Assembly (NCBI GenBank): GCA_963682175.1
Contig: OY821771.1
Location: forward strand, 27,486,201 to 27,550,200
Direction of reading: 5' to 3'
Source: Triglochin maritima
Taxonomy: Eukaryota; Streptophyta; Magnoliopsida; Alismatales; Juncaginaceae
Length of the DNA stretch: 64,000 nt
Shown: one piece after another, positions 31,137 to 43,882 of the stretch
Layout: every line of letters begins with the position of its first letter
Position numbering within the stretch: position 1 is the stretch's first letter
Position numbers and translations under genes: made by a program
Notes under the pieces: generated by a model
Told to the model about the DNA's origin: nothing
Database searches by the model: none
Seen by the model: only the letters and a program-made list of their open reading frames with translations

Positions 31137-33462
31137 TGTAGGATTCTGATCCAAATCCTAATCCTAATTGTGTTTTGGTGTTGATTAGGTGGTGATTAGG
31201 GGGAGATGGTGATGGATGTCTTGGATTGAAGATGGTTGGATGGAGGGTTGAGATGGAGAGGAGATGAGATGAGTGGTGGAGATGGTTTGGATTGGATTGG
31301 ATGGTGAGGATTGGTTTGGGTGGAGATATTTATGTGGTGATTTTCTCTCTCCCCCTTACCTTACTCTCACTCACGTCTCTCTCTCCCTCTCCTAGGCTGA
31401 TCTCCGGCAAGAGGATTCGAGCTCCGGCGTGGTGGAAGGAGTGTGCTCCGGCGAAGGGAGGGTCGGCACGAGGGGTGGTTGGAGGTGAGTTCGTTGTTGT
31501 ACCTACTCATTCTTGTGCATTTGGTTTTCCCTCTCCCTCGACCTAACGTGTTTCTGGGATCGTGGTTGGTGGTTGGAGATTGCCGGAGGTGGTGTTGTGG
31601 CTGTGGTTCGTCGAGGAGACGATTGATCGTCGTTTGGACACGAGGTTCGTCGGCGGATCGTGATTTGGGGAGACGTGCTCGTGGAGGCGGCGTCGTGGTT
31701 CTTCTAAGGTCTCTTCAGACCTTTAGGTATGTCAAGCTCGCTCACTTAATTACCGTGAGTATTTGGAAGTCGATGGTAGACCGTTCGGCTCGTCGCGAGT
31801 AAATGTGCAGCAGATTTCACTGTCTGATCGGTCGACCGGTTGGTGCAAACGGTCGACCGTTCGTGAAGAGAATTCGGGCTCTGCCTCAAATCGGTCGAAC
31901 GATGCCTGTGGGGCGGTCGACCGATTGTGCTTAGGAGGCAAGTCTGGAGAGATTCGGTCGACCGGGTCCCCTTTGCCGGTCGACCGTGTGCACTGTCTTA
32001 AGTCGGTTGGGGGGCGTAGACTATGTAAACGGTCGACCGCCCTTTGATCTCGTCCGACCGTGACTTAAGTGGACCTTGTGGTCGGTTCGACCGAATGAGG
32101 GTTCAGTCGACCGGACTGGTGCGCTGAGCGTGGGGAACGCTCTGGTGGAATTCGGTCGACCGAGGTGAGCTCGGCGTCCGACCGGATTCGTGGTGCGTGT
32201 GAGGGATTATTCCCTGGACTGATTCGGTCGACCGAGATGTGCTCGGCGTTCGACCGAATTCGTTGTGGTGTTGTGGGATTTGTTCCCTGGTGACTTTCGG
32301 TCGACCGGGACCCCCTTTGTCGGTCGACCGATTGGTCGTTTTGTTCGTTGGACCGGGAGTTGACCATCTAAACGGTCGACCGTCCCTTGATTTGGGTTCG
32401 ACCGAACGAATGTGGTGTTGGGAATCGGTCGACCGATGGAGTGTCGGTCGAAGTGGATTGCCCTGTATTTGCTTGATTCGGTCGACCGGGACTTTTGGTT
32501 CGGTCGACCGTTTGTGTCCTGTTTTGCACTATGGAGGTGCTGTGGTCGTGGTTGCCCGTGTGGGGCGAGTCGTGGTGCCGATGTTCTTCCGGCAAGTGTG
32601 CGAGGTGCACGAGGGTTGCAGTGGTTGGTTGAAAATAGACCTGGAGCCCCGTAACCGTGTGAGAGCTGCGGTTGGTTGAAAATAGACCTGGAGCCCAGCT
32701 AGTCTGTACGGAGTTGGTTGAAATTAGACCTGGAGCTCCGTAGTGCGTTCAGGTTGGTTGAAAATAGACCTGGAGCCTGAGCAGGGACCGCGTGTAGGGG
32801 TTGGTTGAAAATAGACCTGGAGCCCTTATACGTTTGGGTTGGTTGAAAATAGACCTGGAGCCCTTGGTCGTGTCGTGGTAGCTGTGGTTGGTTGAGATTA
32901 GACCTGGAGCCCAGCTTGGCGACGTGTGTGAGTCGCGGCGGTTGGTTGAGATAAGACCTGGAGCCCCGTGACTGTGTGGGTGCGGCGGTTGGTTGAGATT
33001 AGACCTGGAGCCCCGTACCGGTGGTGTGTCCTGTGATGGAGTTGAGAGCCCTGGTGCTGGGCGTGTTGTGATGCTTTTCTTGTTGAGTAGAATTGCATGC
33101 TAGGATGCTTTTATTTCATACATTTAGAGTTTGGCATACGGGGTTTCCTTCTGGAAACTCAGGCATTGTTGCATGTTTACTTTCAGGCCGTGATCGGCAT
33201 TAGGGGGGGTGGTGACCGAGGAGAGGAGCACCGCTACCGGATCCAGCTTTCTCTCAGTTGAGGTCGTGTGATTACTGTTTCCTTGTATATGCTTTTGATG
33301 TAATCACAACTTTTGTATACTCTGATGTTCACACGCACACACACACACATATATATATATATATGATATATGTCGGTGCACCTGTGTTCTTTTATTGCGT
33401 AATATCGTCTATTGATTGAGTGTTTAAAATTTTAAATTTTCCGCTGTTTTGAGGATGTTACA
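31137..33462 (+). repeat. 3' LTR of the complete chromovirus
   Basis: 2326 bp, the same ends and internal order as the 5' LTR. It keeps two segments missing from the 5' copy: 29 bp and 43 bp within about 31615-31700, each bounded by short direct repeats (GAGG and GTCG). The microsatellite at 33331-33365 is shorter. The palindrome array (31830-32515) and nine-copy repeat (32620-33015) are retained. Confidence 0.93.
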
Positions 33463-33467
33463 ACATG

Positions 33468-33709
33468 GTTGCGAGCTTAATATATATGCTTTGACTCTAA
33501 ATTATAAATTTTCATTTTGAATGCGTCAACTGCAGTAAAACTATACCATGTGTAATTATCTCAGAATGCATCAACGACATTATAAATCTTCTATCAACAA
33601 TTTCACGGAGAACATCGTGCACACTGTAGTTTTTGTACGTGTAACACAAGAGTATACATTAGGATACAAGAAAAACATTGTAACATAAGACCCTAAATTT
33701 ACGAGCAGA
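33468..33709. other. spacer between the two chromoviruses
   Basis: About 240 bp of AT-rich sequence between two independent target duplications (ACATG and AGTAT), so it was the original DNA. No coding signal. Confidence 0.5.
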
Positions 33710-33714
33710 AGTAT

Positions 33715-35493
33715 TGTAACATCCTCATCAGCGGAAGAAATTTAATTTTTTTAACATAATCACAAACATGAGGATATTAAGGAAGAAACAGACAACTGGT
33801 GCACCAACATTTATACAATATATATATCTGAGAGTTTCAAGAGTATGATTACAACAAAAGATAAAGGGAAATCTACATGTAATCACTAAGACCTCAAAAA
33901 CAGGAAAAACAAGATCTAGCTCCAGACACGCTCCTCCTAGCGCCGCTCACGGCCTGAAATAAAACATGAATATGCTTAAGTTTCCCATAAGGAAATCCCG
34001 TATGCCAAACTCCTATCACAATAAATGAACTAAACAACTATAAACATGTATGATATGAAATGCAGTAAACAACAATCATCGTCGCACTGGACCTCGGGGA
34101 AACCTCTCCCATCCACAGTAAACACAAAATAGTGACGGGTCTCAAGGGTCCTCTAGCCCAACCCTCACACGTGCCCCATGCAATACAGCCGGAAGCATCC
34201 TTGGCTACAACACAACTCTGGATCACTATCAGGCCGGCAATGTTCGTACCGTTACCCTCCAAGCCTGGAGACCCGTTGCCCTCAAAGCTGATCCGACAAA
34301 CCACTCTCAGGCCAACAATGTCCGTACCATTGCCCTCAAAGGCCGGGGACCCGTTACCTTCAAGCTGGTTCCACCACACCACAACACCAACGAACCACTC
34401 TCAGGCAGACAATGTCCGTACCGTTGCCCCAAAAAAGTCGGGGACCCGTTGCCCTCAAGCTGGTTCCACAACACCAGAACAACACCAAACAACACTGAAA
34501 CGGTCGAACAAAAACATCATACCGGCCGACCGAATCCCCATCCAGAGGACTGACCCAACCGAAAAACTCATCAATCGGTCGCACGGCAAGGGGACCCGTT
34601 CGACCGAAAACCACCAGTAAAAACTCATTGTCGCACAAAAAACACAAACGGTCGAACAATACAAGATCGATGGTCGACCTAAAAAGGGCAATAAAAATCC
34701 AATTTATAACAAATTACACCGATCGACCGAAACTACAAAAAGGTCGAACGAACTTTAAGTTAACTTAAGTCATCGGTCGAAGGAGATCTCAGGATGGTCG
34801 ACCGTTTTATGATCTACACCCCCAACAGACTTAAAACAGTGCTTCGGTCGAACGGCAAAGGGGACCCATTCGACCGAAAACCACGAGTACCTCCATCTTC
34901 TTGCTCAACATGTACCACTGGTCAACCACCCAAGGGTATCGTTCGACCGGTGCGATAGATAAACGCCAAAATTTCACTACAACCGGTCGACCGAACCGCT
35001 AAAACGATCAACCGATTCAGTGCTGAACTTTGCTGCACAAGTCCGACGAGCCTTTCGGCCCACCGTCGACTACTCAAACACTCACTCTAGCTTAGGTGAG
35101 CATAAAAGTAAAGCTTGAAATACCTTGAAGGCTTGAAGAAGCCTTTGAAGATCCAACAACGAGTTTTTCCCCTCAAGAACCCAAACTCCGGCGACGATCG
35201 AACAGAGCAACGATCAACCCAACTCCGGCGAACGCTTGAGCTTCACCTCGCCTCACCGCTTTCACCCTCTCCGGAGCTTCTAATTTGTTGAGGATCAGGG
35301 TAGAGAGAGAGAGAGAAAATGAGCGGGATAGAGAGAGACGAGAGAGAAAAACCCACCAACCTTATACTCTTCTCTTCTCCATCTCCACCATCCACCTCAT
35401 ATCCACCAACTCATCCCAGCCATCCAAACCAAAACCTCCAATTTGCCACCTAAAAACCAATTAACCCAAAAAATAAGGGTTTAGGATATTACA
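33715..35493 (-). repeat. 3' LTR of the degenerate chromovirus
   Basis: 1779 bp, TGTAACATCC to ATATTACA on the plus strand. It contains three CTCAGGCCGGCAATGT-type repeats (34228, 34310 and 34400 regions), paired CGGTCGACCG-type sites at 34500-35010 (for example 34501/34523) and a GA tract at 35305-35350. The tract beside it inside the element is AAAATTCTTTTAAGGATGGT on the minus strand, a decayed polypurine tract. Confidence 0.9.
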
Positions 35494-35559
35494 ATCTACC
35501 ATCCTTAAAAGAATTTTGTCCCCAAAATTAGAACCAAAACTCATCAAATAGTTTCGGTA

Positions 35560-38500
35560 ACTTCTTCCGGAACTCTTCCTCGATCTCCCAAGTGGCATCT
35601 CGCTCACTATGGTGCTGCCACCTGACCTTCACCACCGGAATGGTCCTCCTCCTGAGCTGGTGCTCCATCCGATCCAAGATCTCCACATGTCTCTCCTCGA
35701 GAGACAAATTCTCCTGGCTTTCCAGAACCTCTAAGTATCACGTGAGAAGGATCTGCTACGTACTTCCTCAGGATCAAAATGTGGAAGACGTTGTGAAGAC
35801 CCAAAAACTACGGTGGCAGTGCAATCCTGTAGGCACCTCTCCGATACGATCAAGAATCTCAAATGACCCGACATACCTCGGACTGACCTTCCCTTTCTTC
35901 CCGAATCTAATCACTTCTCGAGATGGTGAAATCTTCAGGAAAACGTGGTTGCCTACCTCAAACCTCAGTGCACGCCTATGCCTAGCTGCGTAGCTCTTCT
36001 GTCTACTCTGAGCTGTCGCTAATCTCTGCCTGATCACGTCAACCTTCTTAGCATACATCTGCACAATCTCAGGCCCAACCATCTATCTCTCGCCTACATC
36101 ACTCTAGCACACCGGTGATCTGCAAGGTCTTCCGTACAAAGCCTCGTACGGAGCCATTCCAATACTCGAATGGTAGTTGTTGTTGTAGGCGAACTCTATC
36201 AATGGTAAATGCTCATCCCACTATCCTTCCCAATCTAGAGCACAAGCTCTCAGCATATCCTCTAGAGTCTGGATCATCCTCTCAGGCTGACCATCTGTCT
36301 GTGGGTGGAATGTTGTACTGAACTTTAGTCGAGTCCCCAGAGCCTGTTGTAGACTCCCCCAAAATCTGGAAGGATCCGAAATAATACTCATTAGTACACC
36401 ATGAAGTCTAACTATCTCCTCAATGTACAACTTAGCTAGGCCCTCCAGAGGTAAAGTGGTCCAAATAGCTAAGAAGTGCGCTGACTTGGTCAGTCGATCG
36501 ACTATAACCCAAATCGCATCATGGAATCCCCTCATCCTCGGCAGCCCGGTGACAAAATCCATAGTCACATGCTCCCACTTCCACTCTGGATGCTCGATCC
36601 TCTGCATCGGTCCCACGGGTCTCTGGTGCTCAATCTTCACCTATTGACACACCATACATCTGTCAACAAACTCCGCTATCTCCGTCTTCATTTTCTTCCA
36701 CCATAAATTCCTCTGAAGATCATTATACATCTTCGTGCTACCCAGGTGGATAGAATAACGGGATTTGTGTGACTCCTCCAAGATTTCCTTCTTCAGATCT
36801 CCCCCCTTCGATACCTAGACACGACTTCTGAATCTCAGACCTCCATCAACTCCTACATTGAAATCTGATCCATCTCTGGCAGCCAACTGCAACAACTCAG
36901 CTAACTCCTCATCAGACCTCCGAGCCTGGACAATACATTTGACCATCTGAGACTCTACTCTCAGTTCAGCTATCACCACGCTCTTAGAGTCCTCGGTGAA
37001 TGGCTTCCACTCTGACAAGGTCTCGAGTAGCCTCCACTCCTGAATACACAAACTAGCAGCTGATATTTCCACCTTCCTACTCAAGGCATCTGCAACTGTA
37101 TTCGCCTTCCCCGGATGGTAAGAGATGGTGAAATCATAATCCTTGATCAGCTCAAGCCACCCGCGCTGCCTCATATTCTGCTCCTTCTGTGAAAACAAGT
37201 ACTTCAGACTCTAGTGATCTGTGAAAACCTCAAACTTCTCGCCATACAGATAATGACGGGTCTTCAGTGCGTGAACCACTGCTGCCAACTGTAAATCATG
37301 AGTGTGGTAGTTCCTCTCGTGCACCTTCAACTGCCTTGAAGTATACGCAACCACCTGACTGTGCTGCATCAGTACACAACCCAACCCAACCTCCACTACC
37401 ACTGGGAGAGTCAGAACTGGAGCAGTTGTCAACCGACTCTTCAGTTCCTGGAAACTGTCCTCGCACTTCTGGGATCAAACAAATTCACTCCCTTCTGCGT
37501 CAGTGCCGTCAGAGGTGAAGCAAGCCTAGAGAAGTCCTTGATGAACCGACGATAATAACTCGTCAGTCCAACAAAGCTCCTAATCTCTGCCACACTCGTC
37601 GGGGCTCTCCACTGAGTCACTGCCTCCACCTTTTTGCTGGATCCACTGATATCCTAGCTCCTGATACTATGTGACCAAGAAAAGCAACACTGTCTAACCA
37701 GAACTCGCACTTCAAAAACTTGGCGTACAACTGATGATCTCTCAAGATGCCAAGTACGATCCTCAAGTGCTCCATGTGCTTCTCTATATCTGGTGAATAC
37801 ACCAAAATGTCGTCCATGAAGACTATCACGAATCGGTCGAGGTACTGGCTGAACGTCCTGTTCATCAAATCCATGAAAGCTGCAGGCGCGTTCGTCAACC
37901 CAAATGGCATCACCAAAAACTCATCCTAAAAGCGGTCTTATGAACATCTGCCTCTCTGATCCTCAACTGATGGTAACCGGATCACAGATCGATCTTCGAG
38001 AATACCTTTCCTGACTGCAATTGGTCAAAAATGTCCTCAATACTGGGTAAGGGATATCGATTCCTCACGGTAACCTTGTTCAACATCCTGTAATCAATAC
38101 ACATCCGCAACGAGCCATCATTCTTCTTCTTCACAAAAAGTATCGGAGCTCCCCAAGGTGAGTCACTAGGTCGGATAAACCCAGTATCCAACAAATCCTG
38201 CAACTGCTTCTTCAGCTCGGCTAACTCAACATGTGCCATCCTATATGGAGCCTTCGACTGCGGAGTGGTCCCAGTCACCAAATCAATACCGAACTCCAAC
38301 TCCCTGTGAGGCGGCAGACCAGAGACACCTGAAAATACCTCTGCAAACTCCTGGACAATCTTTATGTCCTCCAATGGCTTCGTCTCCGGATTTGGAACAA
38401 CTAAGGTAACCACAAAGGCTCTGCAACCCTGCTCAATCAACTTTCGTGCCCTCATTGTTGACACCACTACCCGACCACGTCTGTCCTTCGTTCCCCTGAT

Positions 38501-38870
38501 CAACAAATCAGGTAGACCCTTCCTCAGGATCAGAATCTTCTTTTCCCAGCATAAGACTCGCACATCATACCGTGACAACCAATCCATCCCCAGTATGATG
38601 TTGAATTACTCCATCGGTAGCAAGACCAAGTCTGCCGGAAATTCCTGGTCTCCCGAAACAATCGTGGTGCCAAGGAGCAAGCTACCCACAGTGCCCACCA
38701 GACCCAGAGGTGTGCTGACTTCCAAAGTGGCAGTCAACATCATAGGGGTATGGCCCAACACGCTCGAAAATCGCTCCGAGATGAACGAGTGTGTGACCCC
38801 ACAATCAAAAAACACTCTAGCAATAAAACCATCAATATAAAGCATACCTTCCACCACCGTGTTGGCGTCC
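35560..38870 (-). pseudogene. degenerate chromovirus protease to chromodomain region
   Basis: Reading from high to low coordinates: protease FFDCGVTHSFISERF (38775-38819; DCG again), [13 protein letters not shown] (about 38550-38587), RT with [11 protein letters not shown] and KVFSKIDL (to 37982), [17 protein letters not shown] and [10 protein letters not shown] (37617-37916), RNase [21 protein letters not shown] (37300-37400), integrase [18 protein letters not shown] and [11 protein letters not shown] (36221-36640), GKVSPRYVGSFEILDRIGEV (35820-35880), and a chromodomain remnant near 35600. At least eight changes of frame or stops separate these pieces, so no function remains. Confidence 0.92.
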
Positions 38871-38889
38871 TTTGCCTCCTCTGACTGGA

Positions 38890-39915
38890 TGGTAAATACT
38901 CACCCGGTCCTTTGTCGCTGCTGAGGTGGTGCAAAAGGACGACAACCTCCGTCTCTACTCATTGCTGGGGGTCTCACTCGGGCACTACAGTCGCCTGGTC
39001 CACTCGCACAATCCCTGACATAATGACCCAACAGACCACAACTGAAACAAACCCCAGAACGAGTCCCGCACTCTCGCCCTGGGTGGTTCCTGCCACATTT
39101 CTTGCATGGCTCAGGCTGGCGTGCACCGCTCCCCTCTATCCGGGGCCTCTTCCCAGGATTACCTACTAACGGAACTCCCGGGCGTCCACTGATCTTCCCC
39201 TGTGGCCTCCTGGACTCCGTATAGTTCTCCTGATAGTCCTGGACTATGAGAGTCGTGAACTTCACAACATCCGCCAGGGTCTGAGGCATATTGTAGGTCA
39301 CGCGAGTACGGAGTTGCTTTCGAAGCCCCCGAACAAACGTTCTCGCTCTCTGGACCAGTGTCACACAAATCTCCGGACAATAACGCTCCAAAGCGTTGAA
39401 CATCCGGACGTAAGCTGCCAGTGACATCCCCTGTTCGAGGCTCATCAACTCCTCTCCCTTCCCGTCCCTGACATGCTCCGGGAAGTACTGCTCATTGAAT
39501 TCCCTGAGGAACTCATCCCAACTAACATCATTTCTACCAGGAAACACCACTGCAGCCACGGTCCTCCACCAGTTGGATGCCTCGCCGCCCAACACATACG
39601 TGGCTAAACCCACCATCCTCTCCGGCGGACTACTAATCACCTGGAAGATCTCCTAGATCTTAAAGACCCAGTCCTCGGCAGCCTCAGAATCTCCTCTGCC
39701 ATCAAATGCAGGCGGGTATTGGCTCTAAAAGAATCTCCTCTTCCATCAAATGCAGCCTGGAAGAATCCCACCCCAGCAGTCTCCTCTCTGCCAGATTGTC
39801 GCCCTAAAAGAACGCCCAACCTCTGCACAGTGTCGTAGAGCATCCATCCCTCCTCAGCCCAATTTTTGGCTCCAGTCTCTTCACTGGTACTCTGGCAACG
39901 TGGGGGAGGTCTCAT
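38890..39915 (-). pseudogene. degenerate chromovirus gag
   Basis: The start near 39915 reads MRPPPRCQSTSEETGAKNWA. A local duplication of about 48 bp near 39683-39755 (the motif CCATCAAATGCAG occurs twice) breaks the frame. The main capsid domain then runs open from 39640 to 38900: YVLGGEASNWWR, FLREFNEQYFPEHV, RMFNALERYCPEI. It carries CKKCGRNHPGREC and the knuckle CFSCGLLGHYVRDC. At the site of the plus-strand TAG this copy has Gln (LIVQDYQENY), which supports that stop being a mutation. Confidence 0.9.
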
Positions 39916-40045
39916 GCGTCTCAGAGGGATCTACACACGAGGTATCAAACCGAAATCAGATGACTATGCATGCATGCTCTACAAATGCAAACTATCTAAA
40001 TGACATCTAAGGTGGTTTCTTTGGACAAGTGAGTCGGAACCGACC

Positions 40046-40057
40046 GCTTTGATACCA
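40046..40057 (-). promoter_or_regulatory. primer binding site of the degenerate chromovirus
   Basis: TGGTATCAAAGC on the minus strand, 3 bp from the LTR, followed by GGTCGGTTCC exactly as in the complete element. Confidence 0.85.
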
Positions 40058-40060
40058 ATT

Positions 40061-41875
40061 TGTAACATCCTCATCAGCAGAAGAAATTTAATTTTTTTTA
40101 ACATAATCACAAACATGAGGATATTACGGAAGAAACAGACAACTGGTGCACCAACATATATACAATATATATATTTGAGAGTTTCAAAAGTATGATTACA
40201 ACAAAAGATACATGGAAATGTACATGTAATCACTAAGACCTCAAAAATAGGAAAAACAGGATCTGGCTCCAGACACGCTCCTCCTCGGTCACCACCTCCT
40301 AGCGTCGCTCACGACCTGAAATAAAACATGAATATGCTTGAGTTTCCCATAAGGAAATCCCGTATGCCAAACTCCTATCACAATAAATGAACTAGACAAC
40401 TATAAGCATGTATGATATGAAATGCAGTAAACAACAATCATCGTCGCACTGGACCTCGGGGAAAACTCTCCTAGCCACAGCAGACACAAAACAATGACGG
40501 GTCTCAAGGGTCCTCTAGCCCAACCCTTCCACGTGCCCCAGGCACCACAACCGGAAGCATCCTCGGCTACAACACAACTCTGGATCACTATTAGGCCGGC
40601 AATGTTCGTACCGTTGCCCTCCATGCCTGGAGACCCGTTGCCCTCAAAGCTTATCCGACGAATCACTCTCAGGCCGATAATGTCCATACTGTTTCCCTCC
40701 AAGGCCGGGGACCCATTGCCTTCAAGCTGGTTCCACCACACCACAACACCAACGAACCATTCTAAGGCTGACAATGTCCGTACCGTTGTCCCAAAAAGGC
40801 CGGGGACCCGTTGCCCTCAAGCTGGTTCCACAACACCAAAACAACACCAAACATCACCGAAACGGTCGAACAAAAACACCATACCGGTCGACCGAATTCC
40901 CATCCAGAGGACTAGCCCAACCGAAAAACCTGCCAACCGGTCGAACGGCAAGGGGACTCGTTCGATCAAAAACCACCAGTAAAAACCCCTTGTCGCACAA
41001 AAAACACAAACGGTCGAACAATACAAGATCGACGGTCGACCGAAAAAGGGCAATAAAAATCCAATTTATAGTAAATTACACTGATCGATCGAAACTATAA
41101 AAAGGTCGAACGAACTTTAAGTTAACTTAAGTCATCGGTCGAACGAGATCTCAGGGCGGTCGACCGTTTTATGGTCTACACCCCCAACATACTTAAAACA
41201 GTGCTTCGGTCGAACGACAAAGGGGACCCGTTCGACCAAAAACCATGAGTAGCTCCATCTTCTCGCTCAACATGTACCACTGGTCAACCACCCAAGGGTA
41301 TCGTTCGACCGGTGCGATAGATAAACGCCAAAATTCACTACAACCGGTCGACAGAACCACTGAAATGGTCGACCGAGTCAGTGCTGAACTTTGCTGCACA
41401 AGTCCGACGAGCCTTTCGGTCTACTGTCGACTACTCAAACACTCACTCTAGCTTCGGTGAGCATAAAAGTAAAGCTTGACATACCTTGAATGCTTGAAGA
41501 AGCCTTTGAAGATCCAACGACGAGTTTTTCGCTTAAGAACCCAAGCTCCGGTGATGATCCAACAGAGCAACGATCAACCCAACTCCGGCGAACGCCCGAG
41601 CTTCACCTCGCCTCACCGCTTTCACCCTCTCCGGAGCTTCCGATTTGCTGAGTACCACGGTAGAGAGAGAGAGAGAGAGAGAAAATGAGCGGGAGAGAGA
41701 GAGACGAGAGTGAGGGAGAGAGAAAACACACAAACCTTATACTCTTCTCTTCTCCATCTCCACCATCCACCATCCACCTCATCTCCACCAACTCATCCCA
41801 GCCATCCAAACCAAAACCTCCAATTAGCCACCTAAAAACCAATTAACCCTAAAAATAAGGATTTAGGATATTACA
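40061..41875 (-). repeat. 5' LTR of the degenerate chromovirus
   Basis: 1815 bp with the same ends and repeats as 33715-35493. Paired CGGTCGACCG-type starts were read at 40863/40884, 40938/40959, 41011/41033, 41136/41157, 41207/41229 and 41345/41366: offsets 21 or 22 in every case. Confidence 0.92.
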
Positions 41876-41880
41876 AGTAT

Positions 41881-43452
41881 ATACATATTTATCCTTACAT
41901 TACACAATCCATGCTGCGGAAAAGAAGTTGGTGGAGAGTAATATGGCATTGGGAAAGAAGAAAAAACCAGGAGATGGATGGTGGACAATAAGGAGGATAA
42001 TGAGGTGGCGGAAGCAGAAGGGCTGCCGTGATGTAGGATTCAGTTGAGCTGGAATAGGGTTCGAATTCGGCTCAGATGAGTGTAAACCATGTAGCCGGTT
42101 GGGTTTGAACTTAATTGGCTAAAGTTGGTTTTTAACAAGTTTGTTTTGACATGTTCTAATGACAACCAATTAACCCACGCCAACCAATCAACACAAACCA
42201 CGCTTCCGGCTACAACCAATGGAATCGACGCCAGCGGAAGCAGGACGAAGAAGAATACCTGCTTGGAGAATAAAGTTGGAAGTATTCCTGTGAAATGAAG
42301 ATTTGAATAGAACGGCGGATATCTCTAATTTTGAGGATGGAACTGCAATTCGTCAAGCATGTAAACATATTTGGGAACGTAGTGATTTAATTACACATCT
42401 TTGAACTCATTTGAAACTTATTTAAACACATTGTTATGTGATCTGACTATCAAATGTTGCTTTAAATTTTCCACATGTGTTTTATGTTAATTGGAACTCC
42501 ATTCCCTTGTCTATCTTGATTGATATCTTTTTATGCATTCTCCCGTACAGGATTCTTCTGCCTTTGTGGTGTACGTTTATAGGTTGGTCAAAATGGAAAC
42601 GCGTTAGTATAGCAGGCGCGTCATACGCTTCAAACTTTACACGATCCAAATCATGACTTCAAACTTCGTAATGCTGAGTGCATACATCTGATTTCTAATT
42701 CAGATCTAACATAAAACGAACCTAAAGGGTTCCAGGGGCACAAATCGTGGGAAGAAGCCTTATGCAAAATAACACAACCAATACGACATCCTGGCTAGCT
42801 ATATATTGAAACTATGAGGAGGAACATCTGGCCATAAAACCTGGACAATTGATCTAGTTTGGTAGTTCGCAAAGAAAATGCTGACTAGTCCTCCTATGCC
42901 GAACCGAATATCTGTCTCCATTAAATACTTCCAAGGCTGATATTTCTGCATAAGTACCGACTGGGGCTAGTTTAGCTGAGAGATTGTTAATTTTGAGATA
43001 GTCAAAAGATCCGAAATCGAATCTTAACATGAGCATTCACAAGCCTGAGATTTAAAACGAGATTGAGTAGAAAGATTAGATAAATAAAAATTCACCGTAT
43101 TGTAAATTAAGGGCACTTCGGACGGGGCTATCAGAAAAGGTGTGGACCAGATAAACCATGGGCAGTAATTGGTTGCCATGATATGTTTTTGTTGCACCTA
43201 GAAAAATATATTTCTACTAAACAAGGTTCAACATAAAGAACGCACCATTGAAATGCCCAAAATAGTAGAAACGCAACTGCATCAAGGGTGGTTCTGTAAC
43301 ACCAGAGGAAAGCTATGAAAAAATTTAGCCCTCCATCCAACTAAACCTTGCAAGATGAGCAAACTACATTAATCACCGCCAATACAGCCCATTACATACC
43401 ACTCTAGGCATACAAACCAACCAACTATATTCCTCTCCTCCCATCAATTCTA
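41881..43452. other. intergenic DNA upstream of the cell-wall gene
   Basis: No transposon terminus or domain recognised. The last few hundred bases presumably hold the promoter of the gene at 43512. Short frames on the minus strand near 43131-43340 show no family features. Confidence 0.45.
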
Positions 43453-43461
43453 CAATATAAA
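43453..43461 (+). promoter_or_regulatory. TATA-like box of the cell-wall gene
   Basis: CAATATAAA lies about 55 bp upstream of the ATG, followed by a CT/AC-rich leader (CTACTACCTCATCC). The spacing fits a short 5' UTR. Assigned from position and sequence only. Confidence 0.45.
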
Positions 43462-43511
43462 CCCTAACCATCTCAACACTACTACTACCTCATCCGTCAT
43501 TTACTTCCTCA

Positions 43512-43856
43512 ATGGCGTCCACCGGTTTCCGCCACCAACCAGTTCTTGCGATCGTGCTCCTTGTCTCCATCTATTGCATTATGCCGTGCAATGGTGCACG
43601 CGAAATTGCGGAGGACGTTAGTGACATGAAGAAGCCAGTCTGCAGCGTGGACGAAATGATCCCAAATGCAGCACGAGGAGGAGACCAGCCAACCGCACAG
43701 TTGCCGTCCGTTCGTGGAGGATTTGGAAATGGTGGTGATGGTGCTGGCCCGACGATCCATAGGAAATATGTTCCTGGGCTTGATGACACCTTCGTGCCAA
43801 ACCCGGGGTTCGAATTACCGTATCCTTCGACTGTGTCGGCGGATGGCAGTCCTTGA
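43512..43856 (+). CDS. small secreted protein, putative cell-wall protein family
   Basis: A 114-residue intact frame. Residues 1-29 are a signal peptide (hydrophobic VLAIVLLVSIYCIM, likely cleavage after CNGA). The mature part is short, Gly/Pro-rich (VRGGFGNGGDGAGP at 68-80), and ends with KYVPGLDDTFVPNPGFELP at 85-103, the signature of the small plant proteins annotated as putative cell wall protein. Their biochemical role is not known to me; secretion to the apoplast is inferred. It has one Cys in the mature part. The ATG context (CCTCAATGGCG) is good. It stands alone between transposons, and its 3' flank is tandemly duplicated. Confidence 0.85.
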   Translation: MASTGFRHQPVLAIVLLVSIYCIMPCNGAREIAEDVSDMKKPVCSVDEMIPNAARGGDQPTAQLPSVRGGFGNGGDGAGPTIHRKYVPGLDDTFVPNPGFELPYPSTVSADGSP

Positions 43857-43882
43857 AATCACCTTATCATGGTGTTGTTTCT

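Larger units (their letters stand above)
24251..33462 (+). mobile_element. structurally complete Ty3/gypsy chromovirus (Tekay-like), 9.2 kb
   Basis: Both LTRs, a primer site, gag, protease, reverse transcriptase, RNase H, integrase, chromodomain and a polypurine tract are present in canonical gypsy order. A perfect 5-bp duplication ACATG lies at 24246-24250 and 33463-33467. The LTRs are nearly identical base for base apart from two small deletions, one microsatellite length change and a handful of substitutions, which points to recent insertion. Coding is blocked by three TAG codons and one frameshift. Tekay is my assignment from the long LTR, Met primer and chromodomain; a reverse transcriptase tree would decide. 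Confidence 0.95.
33715..41875 (-). mobile_element. older, degenerate chromovirus on the minus strand, 8.2 kb
   Basis: Both LTRs, the primer site and all gag-pol domains can be followed on the minus strand, but with many frameshifts and stops. A perfect 5-bp duplication AGTAT lies at 33710-33714 and 41876-41880. The proteins are clearly related to those of 24251-33462, but the LTRs differ in start (TGTAATATCC against TGTAGGATTC on the coding strand) and interior, so it is a sister family and not a copy. Inserted tail-to-tail with its neighbour, with 242 bp between. Confidence 0.95.

Noticed and set aside
32239..32679. 146-residue frame repeated in both LTRs at 25280 and 32239
   Set aside because: It reads through the palindrome array; codon content follows the repeat, not protein constraint.
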